DNA of 64,000 bases from Holothuria scabra. Taxonomy: Eukaryota; Echinodermata; Holothuroidea; Aspidochirotida; Holothuriidae. The stretch is from the NCBI GenBank assembly GCA_037179385.1, contig CM074193.1, positions 39,712,846 through 39,776,845 on the forward strand. Reading direction: 5' to 3'. The notes beneath the pieces were generated by a model that worked only from the letters and a program-made list of their open reading frames with translations, did not search any database and had not been told where the DNA came from. How positions within the stretch are numbered: position 1 is the stretch's first letter; the number at the start of each line of letters is the position of its first letter. Made by a program: the position numbers and the translations under genes. Below, one piece after another: positions 51,836 through 64,000 of the stretch.

Positions 51836-54800
51836 TCAATAGTAGTACGGTACCACTCTGGAGAATGCTCCAGAAACAATACACATTGCGAAGGCCGCTT
51901 TAGTCAGGGTGATGTTGAATGACTAGAGGCGGTGCGTACCTGGGTGGTTTCTTTTTGTTCTTTTAAGTAGTTGATCGCGATCGAGTGAGTTGACGCGATC
52001 AAAGTTCTCTTCTAGAGCAAAAAGTTATCTCTCGTTTGCGTTATCTCTCCGAGTCGTTTCCAGAGTGTAGCGAACTTCTACAGTAGTGGTACAGCCTAAT
52101 GTATGTCATTGTTCCAATTCCTGGGAATGCATACACCTGAAGAATAACCAGCAAAGAGAAACTCTGTTTGCATCACACAAACAAGAGGACATTAATATTC
52201 TGAGTGACCTCAATAATTTCCTCGTTTCGACCTAAACCGAACCATGAATGTTGCGGTTTAAATGTCATGTTTTTAAATGGGTACTAGGCCTACAGAAATG
52301 TCTGACCGTATACTGTATCCAACAGGTTTGTGGTGAGGTGCATTTCGTTTCGAGACAATAAGTTGTCGAGGAATGCCTCGCTTTTCTTAGAGCTGTATTT
52401 AACAAGAAACCTAATTCATGCAAGCAAATTTACCCCAAATTGACACGGATCTAATTTTACACCAATTTGTATCCCCGTCTTCAGAGTTAGTGGTGGCATC
52501 GGCAGTTCACAATTATGTATCGGTGCTCAATGTACCATCCAGTGAACAGTGTCTATTTTATACAAACTGACGAACAGGATGTTCATGGAATATAATTCAA
52601 ACGATTCTGTTGCGCCTGTAAAATCAATATCCATTGAGTCATCGATTGACAAAAGAAAAATAATATGACTGTTTCACGATGGTTCAGAACATTTATTGCA
52701 CGTCGTGGAGTGATTCTGCCTCAATATATCTATCTAATACCACAAGTATCAAAGATAAAGAAAGATATACCTGAATTTGTTGTGTTCTGGATGCCTTTAA
52801 TAATTTAATTTCGGGGTGACTGTATTTGCCCTTAAAGTCCCAGAAGGAGACATTAGCCAAGGAGGAGATATTTATCCGGAAGAGGAAACTAATCCGTACC
52901 GTACTCATTTATGGATAATTGCTTTTAAGTTCAAGAACGTTGAGCGTAACAGCAGTTCAACGAAAGTAAAAGCAATCTAACGCGTTTATGTAGTTGATTA
53001 CATTTCCATTCACATCCATTTCTGTTTATACTCTCACGAGTATTAAAATTAATTTCGCGGTCGAAATGTTCTCAGAAAATCAGTTAACTTTGCGTTACCA
53101 GTATCTTCGTTGAAAAGCGATGAGTCTGTTGTTTTCTGGTTAGGGCCTATTGTTTTTAAAATGCAGACTGCAAATTATGAGATGCAGTGCAAAAAAGGAG
53201 GATAGGCCTAGTCCCTGTTGAGTACATTCAGGAAGCAATGCAATTTGGTGATACATAGGTCTGTTGGCATGTAAGAATCAGGTCGTTGATTTACCACAAG
53301 AACTATTTTGACTATTACGGCCAACTTCTACGTTTGATGACCTGTTAGTACCTTTCCTGAGAATGCAATCAGGAAGTGGTCAACTCCATGATTCGATTTC
53401 GTTTTTAAAGGCGAAATATTGCGTTTGCCAGATTTTTTACAAGCGGATACAGTTCTTTGAAAGAAAAGTTACTAGAGGAAAAGTCTATCCAATGAACACT
53501 TATCATCAATTGCAACTGCCAAACTGGTTCAATCGAGCACTTTTGCAAGCAAAACCACACCTTCGATACCAATCACCAATCACTGAATCTTTTGCATCTC
53601 GTTGCGTCAAAGAGAAGTAACTGCTTCTTAGTCTCACACTAAAAAATAGTTTGTGAAAAACCACTTACAACTTCGTGGAATTACCAAGACCAGAGATTTG
53701 TACTAGGCCTATGCCTGTCAGTCTGTGCTGAACCATTACCGCAGTTGCAATTCGACAACCCGATTAAAGGGGAAATGCAGACACATCAACTTTAAGTATA
53801 CTGTAGCAGACTGTCCTGTTTCCTTATTGGCTACTGACAGTCATGCAACAATATTTTTTCTTCTCAAGCGTAAAAGCAGGGAGTTGTTATTTGGAAGGAG
53901 ATGCAACGCAAATTTTAATTTATGCCAATATTTTACTGCTTTAGGACTCACTTAAAGGAATGAGGATAAGCTGTTGACGCAAAGAAATTTCCTTCCTAAT
54001 TTACTCGCGGGCATCTCTTCAATGTCATTCCTGGAACACCATGTCATTGAAGACAACTAATCCTTAGACAAATGACTCATGCAGAACAATACTTTGATAG
54101 GTAGGTCTGTACCGACAACAGTTTAGGAGCAGATGCAATCACACTCGAAACGCTTGTTTACCTGAAATAAATGAATTCAATTGGCCCTTTTCTCTGGAAG
54201 GCATGACATGCAGATAAGCTGTAGGGGGTATAAGTCTTATATACTTTGACATGATGAGAAGTTTTCTCACGTTTCCAGAAATAGCCAGATGTAAATTCTT
54301 GTTCAGATTTCGACATTTGACCGAGTTGATATTTTTTCATACGCGCTACGAGCATCGAAAGACCGGTTTTTACTTTTATTTCCGTGACGACTGAAAATAC
54401 TGTGGCAGTGCAAAGAACCTGCCGGTCCTACTCTAACCCTAGCAGACGACAATCGCCTTTTTGGTTTCCCGAAAGGGACAGAAAATGTTAATTACTTTAA
54501 AAGCTGAAAAACATCATGTTGTATTGGGCGCAAAACTTTCACTTAGTGGATTGAAGGTCAACTTGACTGAGTGGCTAGGGCGTCTGAGTCACTCCTCTTA
54601 AGTTCACAGGGCAAATTAAGTGCAAGTTTAATAAGAGGTGGTTGTGTTGGAGGGGGGGGGGGGGCGACGAGTCTCACCCTATAAATTCGAACCCTCATAG
54701 TCGCCGAAAGGCCCGAAACAAACTCTCCCGCCCCCCCCCCCCAACAAAGTCTTCCCTGACAACTCCACCCCTCTAGTTCATATCGGCCCTGTGACTTCAA

Positions 54801-55026
54801 ATCCTTTTATAAACTAGACGGTTGATCGAAGCCACTGAAAATGGTTTGAAACGAAACGAAAAAGCCCAATATTGCACCACTTCGGTCCAATTCTCGATCT
54901 AGTAAATATTAAGTGCTGTACAAATTGAGCAAACGGCCTACCATGCTCACATTCTCAGAAAAAATGTTTTGTCGCAAACACAACTTTAACCATTGTGTCA
55001 GGAACGTAACTTTCACGCAGGCAACA
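51836..55026. other. Unassigned sequence with possible minus-strand exons
   Basis: Two minus-strand exon-like segments: about 52900-52771, ending TQQIQ before GTATAT, and about 54355-54166, ending EFIYFR before GTAAAC. Neither matches a family I know. G- and C-runs occur at 54651-54664 and 54731-54742. Nothing else was recognised. Confidence 0.25.
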
Positions 55027-58000
55027 GTATAGTGTAGTGGAGTGTGGTATAGTATAGTTAATTCTCTTTTCATCCTGCGAAGAGGTATAAGAGGCGTTAA
55101 AAATAACATTAACAAGATTAATCACATTTTACAAGAACAACAAAACAAACAAACAAAAAGAGAGAAAATAAGAAATAAATAAAGTAAAAAATGTATGAAG
55201 AGAAAAAAGTCTAATAAATTCCGGCCCCAACCTAAGACTTAAAAGCTATTCCTAACTTTCTCGAAAATAAACTCAACTTCACTAGTTTCTTCTTACTTTT
55301 ACTTTGAAATAACTGTTCCATTTTTAATGTATTTGGATTCCGCCTAAAATAACGTTTTATGTACAAGTTTCTGACATAAGTAAATGCATCACACTCAAAT
55401 AAATAATGAAACTCACCCCGATACCCCCTAACACACAACAGCACAAGGTACATATTCTATCATGTAAGACTAGTAGACTATATTTTCAAACCTCCCAGTT
55501 ACTGTAGGAATTTTGATATTACCACAAAGAAGTTTACATAAATTAATCCGTTCCCGCATGTTAAATACTTTAAGTATTTATCGCGTTCTAGTTTTTTCTT
55601 AAAAATTCTCTAAATTAAACATTGACTATTTGAATTTACTTCGGACAACCATTCTTGCTCATAAATGTCACCAACCCTCTGCGTCATTACACTTTTAATA
55701 TACGAAACTGGGAATAATGTACTTCTTGTGTAAAAGCTATGATGATTCATAATTGAGGCATCCCATATATATGATAAGCCCGTATTATTGGAAACTGAGT
55801 GAACTTTACGAATCCAGGAAGATGAATAAATTTTTCTATCATTTAAAGTTCTTACACGCCTATACATAATAGATGAAAGTTTATGTGCAGAGCCATTAAC
55901 CAGTCTACCCCAAAAAGCCACCATTCTAACATCAACCATATTAATTAACTTACCGTATGTCTTCCTAGTTCCTCATAAACCATACAATTGGGAGTATACT
56001 TGTTCACTCTGACAATATTTTTTGAAAACTTCAGTTGAAATGACTCAATTGAAATCTTCAAACCCCCATATTTCACACCCATAGAGCAAAACAAGTAAAA
56101 CTAATTGATCAAACAATTGCAGTTGTAAATCAATAGGCAGTTGGAGACATAGTAAGGAGACTATATAATGCCCTTTGAGCCTCGTTTACTTGCAACGCAT
56201 TTCCCTTATTAAACTTATTATTAAAGTTAAATTGAACACCTAAGTAAGAACAGCCTTCGACGACTCCAAGCACTTTATCCCCAAAATAAAAAACAGGTTT
56301 CTTTCTAATTTTACCTCTAGAAAATTCAACTTTTGTCTTATTTATATTAACGGTCAAATTCCATGTATCACAATACATTTTTACACCATTTAAAGCTAAC
56401 TGTAGATCCTTTTCACTCTCAGCTAGAACTACAGTATCGTCAGCGTACAATAAAGAAAAACCTCTACGTCATCATCACTTAAATGTTCCTTAAAAGACTC
56501 AAAATATTTAAACCCTTATAACAATGGCTAATAAACCTTTCAAAAAGATAGCGAATAGCACTGGTGACAAATTTTCTCCCTGTATAACTCCTAAATTACA
56601 GACGAAAAGGTTAGATGTTTGCCCCGTATTTTCTACACATGACTTAGCATTTCTGTGCAAGGACTGAATTACATTAAGAACTATCCCATTAATATTACTT
56701 GCAATGAACTTAGACCAAAGAAAAGTCCTATTGACCAAATCAAACGCCTTTTATAATCGATGAAGGCACAGAATACACGTTTTCTTTTACTCAAATAGAT
56801 ATCTATAACTGAAAATAACACAAAAATATGATCAAGTGTAGAATAATTAGCTCTAAAATCCGCTTGCTCGTCCCCAAAGACCCAGTGTTATCTAGATATT
56901 TCTCAATGCGTTCATTTAAAATAGAAGTAAAAAGTTTTCCCAAACAGCTTAAAAGGGTGATACCACGGTAATTATCGACATCATTGGGCGACCCTTTTAC
57001 TTTGAATAATGGCTTGATAACACCACCGATTGTCCAGTCCATCGGCATCACCCCAGTGGCCAAAACAATATTGAAAAGTTTGGTTACCAATTTCACAACA
57101 TTAATTGGACTGCACTTGAAAATTCATTAATAAGATTATCAATCCAGGGTGACTTCCCACATTTAAGTTTTTGTATTTGCAAGGTCACCTCTCCTTCTGT
57201 TATATCATCATTCAAATACTCATTTACATTAGATGTCACGCTATAAAAATCTGAAAATACGTTTAAATGCACAAGATCCCCCTTCGAAAGATTCATGAAA
57301 TGAACTTTGAATTTATCAATAGAAATATGAGAGCTACATTTCTGTGATGAACTAGCATTATTAATCAAATCCCAATACTTCCTCGGTTCAGACTTTTTCA
57401 TATTCCTCATTACATTGTGAAGATTAGTACAATAATTGCATTTTGCTTTTTCAGTACTGTTTGATACTGCTTTCATACACACCGCAGCTCTTGCTTTGAT
57501 ATTCACATTTATTAACTTTGCATGATTGCTTTGATTTAATGTACCTTGCCCTTGCTAATTTGCAGTCATTATTAAATCGCTGATTAGTAGGATTTGCTAC
57601 TTTTCTATTACTAATCGATCTCTTCCTTACCATACCCATTTTTCCAGCGGTGTCAAGAAAAAGTTCCCTTACATTGTTACACAAATGATCCATTCGTTCT
57701 TGTGAACTAAACATATTTTCAATCAAATCAATTTCGCAAAGGATTTTATCAACATTGTCCTCATCAAACAGGTTTTCAAAATCACGACTTTTACTTTTAT
57801 CCCAGACAATTTTAGTCATAGTAACATTACGCTCAACGGGTAAAGCTTCATTTATACATGATGGTGGATCCTTGCAATAACCTTTAATTTCAATGTGTAT
57901 AGGATAATGATTATCTGACATAAATTTATCCAAAGAGTCAACTTCAAAATTAAAAATATTTGGAAAAATTTCAGGAGATACTATGACATAGTCAACGGGT

Positions 58001-58380
58001 CAATTATGCTCTTATCGGCAAAGGTTAAGCTACCTACTCCTTGATCAGTTCCACGCCTTCCATTTACAATATGCAAATCCAAACACCGGCATGGGCCAGA
58101 TGGGCTGTAAGATGTGTCTACCTCACATTCGGCATTTGCACATGTGCAGATTAAGCTGAGACGTGCCAACGGACTTGTTGGGGTTGGCAAGCGGGAATTT
58201 TCGATGATGTGGTCGTGGAGTAAATACTAGCGTTAGTCTGCGTAGCGGCGTTCAAGTCTGTGACTATTTTATGAGTGATCAAATCAAGTATATAAAGAAA
58301 GGCAATAGAACTGCGTAACGATTTATCGTCCTTCGAAAGAAGACTTCCTACATGCCTCAAATAGGCTGATTATTCTATTG
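55027..58380 (-). pseudogene. LINE, endonuclease plus reverse transcriptase, 5'-truncated and broken
   Basis: Minus-strand frames in order. Endonuclease C-terminal part: VTDLNAATQ near 58250, LDLHIVNGRRGTDQG, VDYVIVSPE, and SDNHYPIHI near 57915. A linker region follows. Reverse transcriptase: MPMDWTIGGVIKPLFK, NYRGITLLSCLGKL, GVIQGENLSPVLFAIF, and YADD at about 56450 (intact). Then the C-terminal region. Frame changes between the pieces and a missing 5' portion show it is inactive as it stands. The 3' end has a TATAC-like simple tail (55027-55060). Homologous to 33241-34892. CR1/L2-group placement is tentative. Confidence 0.85.
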
Positions 58381-58817
58381 GAACACCGTCAAGTCGGTGA
58401 AACCGGGGAAACGGTCGAAATTTCCACTTCATGAAAAAGTCAAAATAACTGAGTGGCAGATGATTGCTGTATAACGTTAGTATTGTTCGTGTGTAAATCG
58501 AGTAGCATCACACTGAAGATATTCATACGCCGAGCCGAGAAAGAAGGCACGAGTTGACTTGATTAACTGAGCAAATCCAATAATCGAAGCTGTAGGCTTC
58601 GATTAATGAAAAGTGAATGGGGAAGACTGCCCTCAGTTATGTAGCGACACCTCTATGTTCCGACAATCTCTATATTCATCAACTATCGAGTTGTCGGAAC
58701 ATAGGTATGTTGGAGCAAAGCCTGTATTGGAACTTAATGGGTTTGTCGGAATATAGCGGTGTCGGAATATATGGCTGTAACCAACTGAATTAAGCTTCAC
58801 TCCATAGGCTGAAGTCA
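58381..58817. other. Unassigned sequence with a perfect hairpin
   Basis: CTATGTTCCGACAA (58653-58666) and TTGTCGGAACATAG (58691-58704) form a 14 bp perfect stem with a 24-base loop. Related words GTCGGAATATAG recur within the next 70 bases. No gene seen. Confidence 0.5.
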
Positions 58818-59896
58818 ACTAGAAAGCCAACAGGCTTAGTGATTCCTTGCCATATGATATATCAATAGCAAACATGGAAACAAACATGACATGCATGAGA
58901 TCCCATACAATTATCCTACTGAACTGAGATATCATAAAAGTAAGGCCAAAACTTTTTGACCTCATGTGACCCAAAATGACCTTTCGACCCCTTAAAAACA
59001 ATAGTGATCACCTCACCAACACGTCCATCAACATGAGCAATTCAAAATTAAGCTTAGTACAGTATGAGTATGGAAGTACTACCTCCATGGTATGAGATCC
59101 CTCACAGTTATCCCCCTAAAAATATTATGTCTAAAGGGTTTTATCTTTTGTCACCTCAAACCTTTGATCTCTACAAACAAGAGGAATTGCTCACACAGCT
59201 TTAACATGCCAGAAAACTGTTTTGTCTCATTACTTGATAAAGCGGTATTTTGAAACCATTTTCATCCAAAGTTTGATCAATGGGGACAGCTCTCCATTCT
59301 GAAGTCTCTGTATTCCGATGCCTCTATGTTTCCAAAAGTCTGCATTGAGGTTGGTGTTTAAACGAGCCCTCATCCAAACACTCTCCTACATGAATTGGAT
59401 CAAATACTGTGTTCTCACATACCCCACGCTCGAGGTAACACTGTGTTAACTCACGCTCGATTAACGTGGGACCGCGGGTTAACGCAGGGTCGGTGTTTAA
59501 ATTTCTATCCACCTCAAATCGCAGGGTTAAGCAGTTTTAAACATCGTGTTTGTTTTAATCAAGCAAGGTCAAAGGTATTTATGGCACTGATGACAGGTAT
59601 TTTCTTACATTTTACTGTAATCGGTGTGTGAAATATTTGACCTCGTTACTATGGTAACGCTATCCAATCAACGAAAGTGGGTGTTGCGGGGTATGTGAGA
59701 CCACGCCTAAAGAGACATCTGAACAGGGATGTGTAACCCTGGCAATTAGTGACGGCAAGTTTTGCTTTATGGGGGAAATGCCCCACCCATTGTCTATGGT
59801 ATCCTTTGCAAATTAACAAAAGCTGATATCTCTATTAATCCATAATTTAACAAGACTTTTAATTTGCCTTTTGTCTACTTATTCTGTAGGTACAGC
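58818..59896. mobile_element. Left end of a large subfamily 1 element
   Basis: ACTAGAAAGCC with hairpin AAGCC-AACA-GGCTT (58824-58837) and subterminal GATTCCTTGCCA (58841-58852), followed by degraded satellite (58940-59180). The body leads into duplicon copy B. The matching right end would be outside the window, by analogy with 2713-2741. Confidence 0.55.
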
Positions 59897-60329
59897 ATAA
59901 CACACAGTACAAGTTTTCCTTGTTTGATACACAGTATACAACATTATGCTTGCTCTTATTACCTGAACTAATTTTAAACGACAGCAGCAATGCAAAATAA
60001 AATCTTAATACTTTTGAAAAGTGTCATTAAGGGTAATCTTGAAGCAATGGTTCTATGCATTAAGCTTAATGATACACTTTTTTTTTTTTTTTTTTTTTTT
60101 GGGGGGGGGGGGATAGTGACATGGATAAAAATGAAATGTGAGACAAAAATTCCCACTCGATGACGATATTTGACATTAACTATAATCCTTCACACAGGGA
60201 TTACTTTTTTGGTGCGGTTATCCAGATATATGCAGAGATAAGGCTAGTAGTATGCTGACACATTTTATGCTATCAACCAGAATGCAAAAAGATAAGGCTA
60301 GTAGTATGCTGATACATTTTATGCTATCA
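59897..60329. repeat. Duplicon copy B, first part
   Basis: Matches 1-375 in the same orientation, including the T-run/G-run. It ends with a 54 bp tandem duplication (60237-60290 and 60291-60344) that includes the first bases of the inserted satellite element. Confidence 0.8.
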
Positions 60330-62133
60330 ACCAGAATGCAAAAATGCATTGAGGTTTCGATGATACATAAATGTTCCGTTTCAATGAGTGCCATCATGCA
60401 CCATTATCTTCTCATTCAAATGTTATACTAGCATGTTCAAAAAATAATTTTGTCATTCCAGATGACCTTTTGACCTCCATCAAAGCCATACATAGCTAGA
60501 ATGACAAACAACAGACAGACAAATGGACAAACAGCTTTCTTGAGAGATCACATTTAAAAAGGTTTCCAGGCTTTGACCACTGGAGACCCCAGATGAGTTT
60601 CATCTCTGCCAAAAACTATGGGGACCATCTTCTTACCACAATGCATCCACATACCCAAATATGAAATCTATCCAAGTTTCCTATCTTGAGATATTGCATC
60701 AGCAGGATTTTCATACTTGGGCCAGGAGTGACCCCAGATGACCTTTGAACTCCATCAAAAACATTACGTACCATTTCCTGACCATAACCCATCCACATAA
60801 CAAATATGACATCTATCAAAGCTACTTAACCTGAGATATCACATAAACAAGGTTTCCAGACTTTGACCCCTGGTGACCCCAGATGACCTTTGACCTCCGC
60901 CAAGAGCAATAGGGATCATTTACTGACTATGACGCATCCACATGCCAAATATGAAATCTATCCAAGTTTCCTACCTTGAGATATCCCATTAACAAGGTTT
61001 TCATACTTTGACCCTGATGACGCCAGATGACCTTTGACCTCCACCAAAAACAATAGGACCAACCTCCTGACCATAATACATCCAAATCCTAAATATGAAA
61101 TCTATTCAAGCTTTCTAACTTGAGATATCTTGTTAACGAGATCTTCAGACTTTGACCCCTGGTGACCCCAGATGACCTTTGATCTCCACCAAAAACAATA
61201 GGGACTATCTACTGACTATAACGCATCCACATACCCAAATATGAAATCTATCCAAGCGTCCTATCTTGAGATACCGTGTTAACGAGATTTTTAGACTTTG
61301 ACCCCAGGTGACCCCAGATGACCTTTGACCTCCACCAAAAACAATAGGGACTATCTACTGACTATAACGCATCCACATACCCAAATATGAAATCTATCCA
61401 AGCTTCCTATCTTGAGATATCGTGTTAACGAGATTTTTAGACTTTGACCCCAGGTGACCCCAGATGACCTTTGACCTCCGCCAAAAACAATAGGGACCAT
61501 CTACTGACTATAATGCATCCACATACCAAATATGAAATCTATCCAAGTTTCTTAACTTGAGATATCCTGTTAACAAGGCTTCCATACTTTGACCCCTGGG
61601 GACCCAAGATGACCTTTGACCTCCACCAAAAACAATAGGGACCATCTCCTGACCATAACACATCTACATACTAAATATGAAATCTATTCAAGCTTTCTAC
61701 CTTGAGATATCGTGTTAACGAGATTTTCAGGCGTTGACCCCTGGTGACCCCAGATGACCTTTGAACTACCCAAAAACAATAGGGACCATCTACTAACTAT
61801 AATACATCCACATACCAAATATGAAATCTATCTAAGCTTCCTATCTTGAGATATTGTGTTAACAAGGTTTTCAGACTTTGACCGCTGGTGACCCCAGGTG
61901 ACCTTTGACCTCCACCAAAAACGATAGGGTTCTTCCTCTCAATATGGCGCATCTATGTACCAAGTTTGAAAACGGTCACACATTCCTATCTTGAGATATC
62001 GTGTTAACAAGCAAAGTGTCACAAACACACACACATACACACACACGCACACACACACATACATACATACATACATACATACACACACACGCCATCATGT
62101 TTGCATTGGTTTCTCTTATCATCGAAACCAAAA
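60330..62133. mobile_element. Subfamily 2 satellite element inserted in duplicon B
   Basis: Left end ACCAG, hairpin AATGCA-AAAA-TGCATT (60335-60350) and GGTTTCGATGAT (60353-60364). About ten satellite monomers at close to 145 bp spacing, with perfect DR1 sites at 60884, 61028, 61319, 61465, 61610 and 61899. Then a (CA)n tract (62015-62092), GGTTTC (62108-62113) and ATCATCGAAACC (62118-62129). Copy A has no insert at the corresponding place (TATCAAACATTTAAAAC, about 369-385), which defines both ends. Confidence 0.8.
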
Positions 62134-63690
62134 ATTTAAAACAAATGTTACAATGAAACTTAAGTGATAAATAATCACTGTAGAGCATATTGAAAATGTA
62201 AAGCAGAAGCACCGATCTAGATAGACACCAATGTTTAAATCTGTGTTCATCAAAAATCCTAATACAAACACACTATTTGTTCAATTCCACCAGCTTTTAT
62301 GTAAAGGACACTATTTCTGCAGGGTGTCAAGCTACAGTATTTCTAAGATGACTTTCAGTTTAGAAACTTGATCAAGTGTACATGAACTTCTCCATCTCCA
62401 GACAATGGCTAGGCAAACAACTTTTATTTGTGGTCAGATGAGACAAGATAATGTGGACAGTTATTTTATGCTTCATTTTGCAGAGGTGTGACTTTCATGG
62501 AGGTCTGACATTTTGACCACAGTACTAAATGCATGCAGGGAATGACAGGAAATAGGAGTATATACAAACAATGGGCTGTCATGGTTGTTGTGTACTAAGA
62601 TAAAAAATAAGCTTTCTTCAGAGGGTTTATAAGAGTCAATTAACACCACTTATACAGTAAAAAGCTTAAGTCAATTGAGCTGTATGTTTGTATGAGGTAA
62701 TCCTTCAGGACACTGTGTTGATAATTGGCAGTCAACTGTAAAATTAAGGCCAGATACCTGTGACCAAATGGCAAAGAATGGGTCAGTCACAATTTAATTC
62801 ACTCTATTAGGCAATGACAGTTCATGTGCGCTGAAGGGTATTTGATACCAAATGATCAGTATAAATTAGGTTCTTTTTTGTATAAGCTAATTAACTCTGG
62901 TATATCTAATTAATCAATTCCCATTTCCAATTCATGCATGCTTGCATGCACATGTCCTCATGAGGACAGTAGGCACAAGGATTGCCAAATATTAACACTT
63001 TTTGCCACTAAATTTAATGTTTTCTTCAGGTTTTTCTTTGAGATTATTGAAAAAGCAATGTAAGTATGTTATAAAAGAGATTCTTGTGCATCACACAGAA
63101 TACTCTCTGTTCAAAGTTTACACTTATGAAGTTCCACATCAGTCATCTACTTAGTGTGCATAGAAGCATCTTCTAATATTTTCAGACTATGTCCCTAAAT
63201 GACCCTTATACAGACTGTTTAAACTCATATGTTCCACATCAGTTTCATGAAAATCTATTTACTTGTGGCTGCAAAATCAGCATACCCATGAGCTATGAAG
63301 CATGTATGCTAGCCTGATGAACACATTTTGCCTGGTAAGATTTTATATTTTGCTCTGCCCACTTTTCATGTATTAATACTTGGAACTAAATGTAATAACA
63401 GGGTACAATTTCATGCCAGAATCAACATACTGTACTGTACAGTAACTACCATTTGATGTGCCTTTTTGTGCACCTAAGACCTTCTTCCTATGAGTTTGCT
63501 CCAGTACTTTACAAATACATTTTCAAAATTACCTCACTAAAGAATTTACATAGTGAAGTTAATGAACTGTTCCAAAAAATTTTATACCTATGCCTATTAC
63601 ATTACCGTGACCATGCCAAATTATTCGTACCCTTTCACCCTAACCGCTCATGGATATTAACTTCAACAGTTATACTCTTTTGAGATGTAG
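62131..63690. repeat. Duplicon copy B, second part
   Basis: Resumes alignment with 380-1935 after the satellite insertion, with scattered substitutions and small indels. A frame at 63453-63683 matches 1694-1930 only in part because of frameshifts, which argues against coding. Confidence 0.8.
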
Positions 63691-64000
63691 TGTTTGCAAG
63701 GTTTAGATGTTTTGAACTCTGATGACCCCAAATGACCTGTGACATCCAATAAAAACAATAGGGGTCATCTACTCAATATGAGCAATCCACTTGGTAAATA
63801 TGAGATTCCTGGCAGCTACTTTTCTTGACATATGGTGTTTACAAGTTTTTGAGCTTTTCATCTCTGATGACCGCAAATGACCTTCGACCTCCACCAAAAA
63901 TAATAGTGATCATCTAATTAATATAGGCAATCCACCTGCTATGTATGAGATCCCTCACATTTTCCCTTCTTGAGATACAGTGTTTACAAGGTTATGACCT
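63691..64000. repeat. TGACC satellite at the window edge
   Basis: About two monomers matching 1940-2220, continuing past the end of the window. Confidence 0.85.

Noticed and set aside
54555..54600. Another tRNA-like A box (CTGAGTGGCTAGGGCGTCTG)
   Set aside because: No B box at the expected distance, so it is not supported as a tRNA or SINE.

Overview
This is a gene-poor, repeat-rich animal nuclear sequence, not a prokaryotic or viral one. It has one intron-split gene with GT-AG junctions, decayed LINE and Penelope-like retroelements, tRNA-derived SINEs, several MITE families and long (TA)n and (CA)n tracts. Frequent TAGGCCTA-type motifs and the TGACCTTTGACC satellite make a marine deuterostome, probably an echinoderm, my best guess. 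That taxonomic call is inference and cannot be proved from the window.

The one gene I can reconstruct with confidence lies on the minus strand (36615 down to 8442). Seven coding exons join in frame, with intron phases 0,1,0,2,0,0, into a 631-residue FAD-dependent GMC oxidoreductase of the bacterial cholesterol-oxidase-like type. It has an N-terminal GxGxxG dinucleotide fold, a GCGLGGGS block, a ferredoxin-like CX2CX2CX3C motif, a VILGAGSLGST block, and C-terminal HPLGGC and VNP motifs. About 26 kb of its 28 kb is intron, and most of the transposon debris lies there.

Layout. 1-2745: a duplicon ending in a TGACCTTTGACC satellite and a hairpin terminus. 2776-8280: three more satellite-bearing elements with hairpin ends, plus a LINE fragment. 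8442-36615: the gene, whose introns hold a Penelope-like fragment, tRNA-like sequences, paired TTAA MITEs, an L1/Tx1-like LINE remnant, a 2.3 kb satellite element, SINEs and a 5'-truncated LINE. 36616-38640: upstream sequence. 38640-40870: an unrelated array of about 330-385 bp monomers. 41000-55000: mostly unassigned sequence with two further MITE families and some unrecognised exon-like pieces. 55027-58380: a longer minus-strand LINE with endonuclease and reverse transcriptase. 58818-64000: a second copy of the first duplicon, carrying an extra 1.8 kb satellite element.

The most interesting observation is the satellite-bearing element. Two subfamilies share one plan: ACCAGAA, a short hairpin, a 12-base subterminal repeat, a satellite core, a (CA)n tract and a terminal hairpin containing the inverse of the 12-base repeat. 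Their 12-base repeats differ in sequence but stay complementary within each subfamily. The duplicon supplies an empty site for one insertion. The plan resembles non-autonomous Helentron/DINE-like elements. The satellite monomer also carries perfect DR1 and DR4 nuclear-receptor half-site arrangements in many copies.
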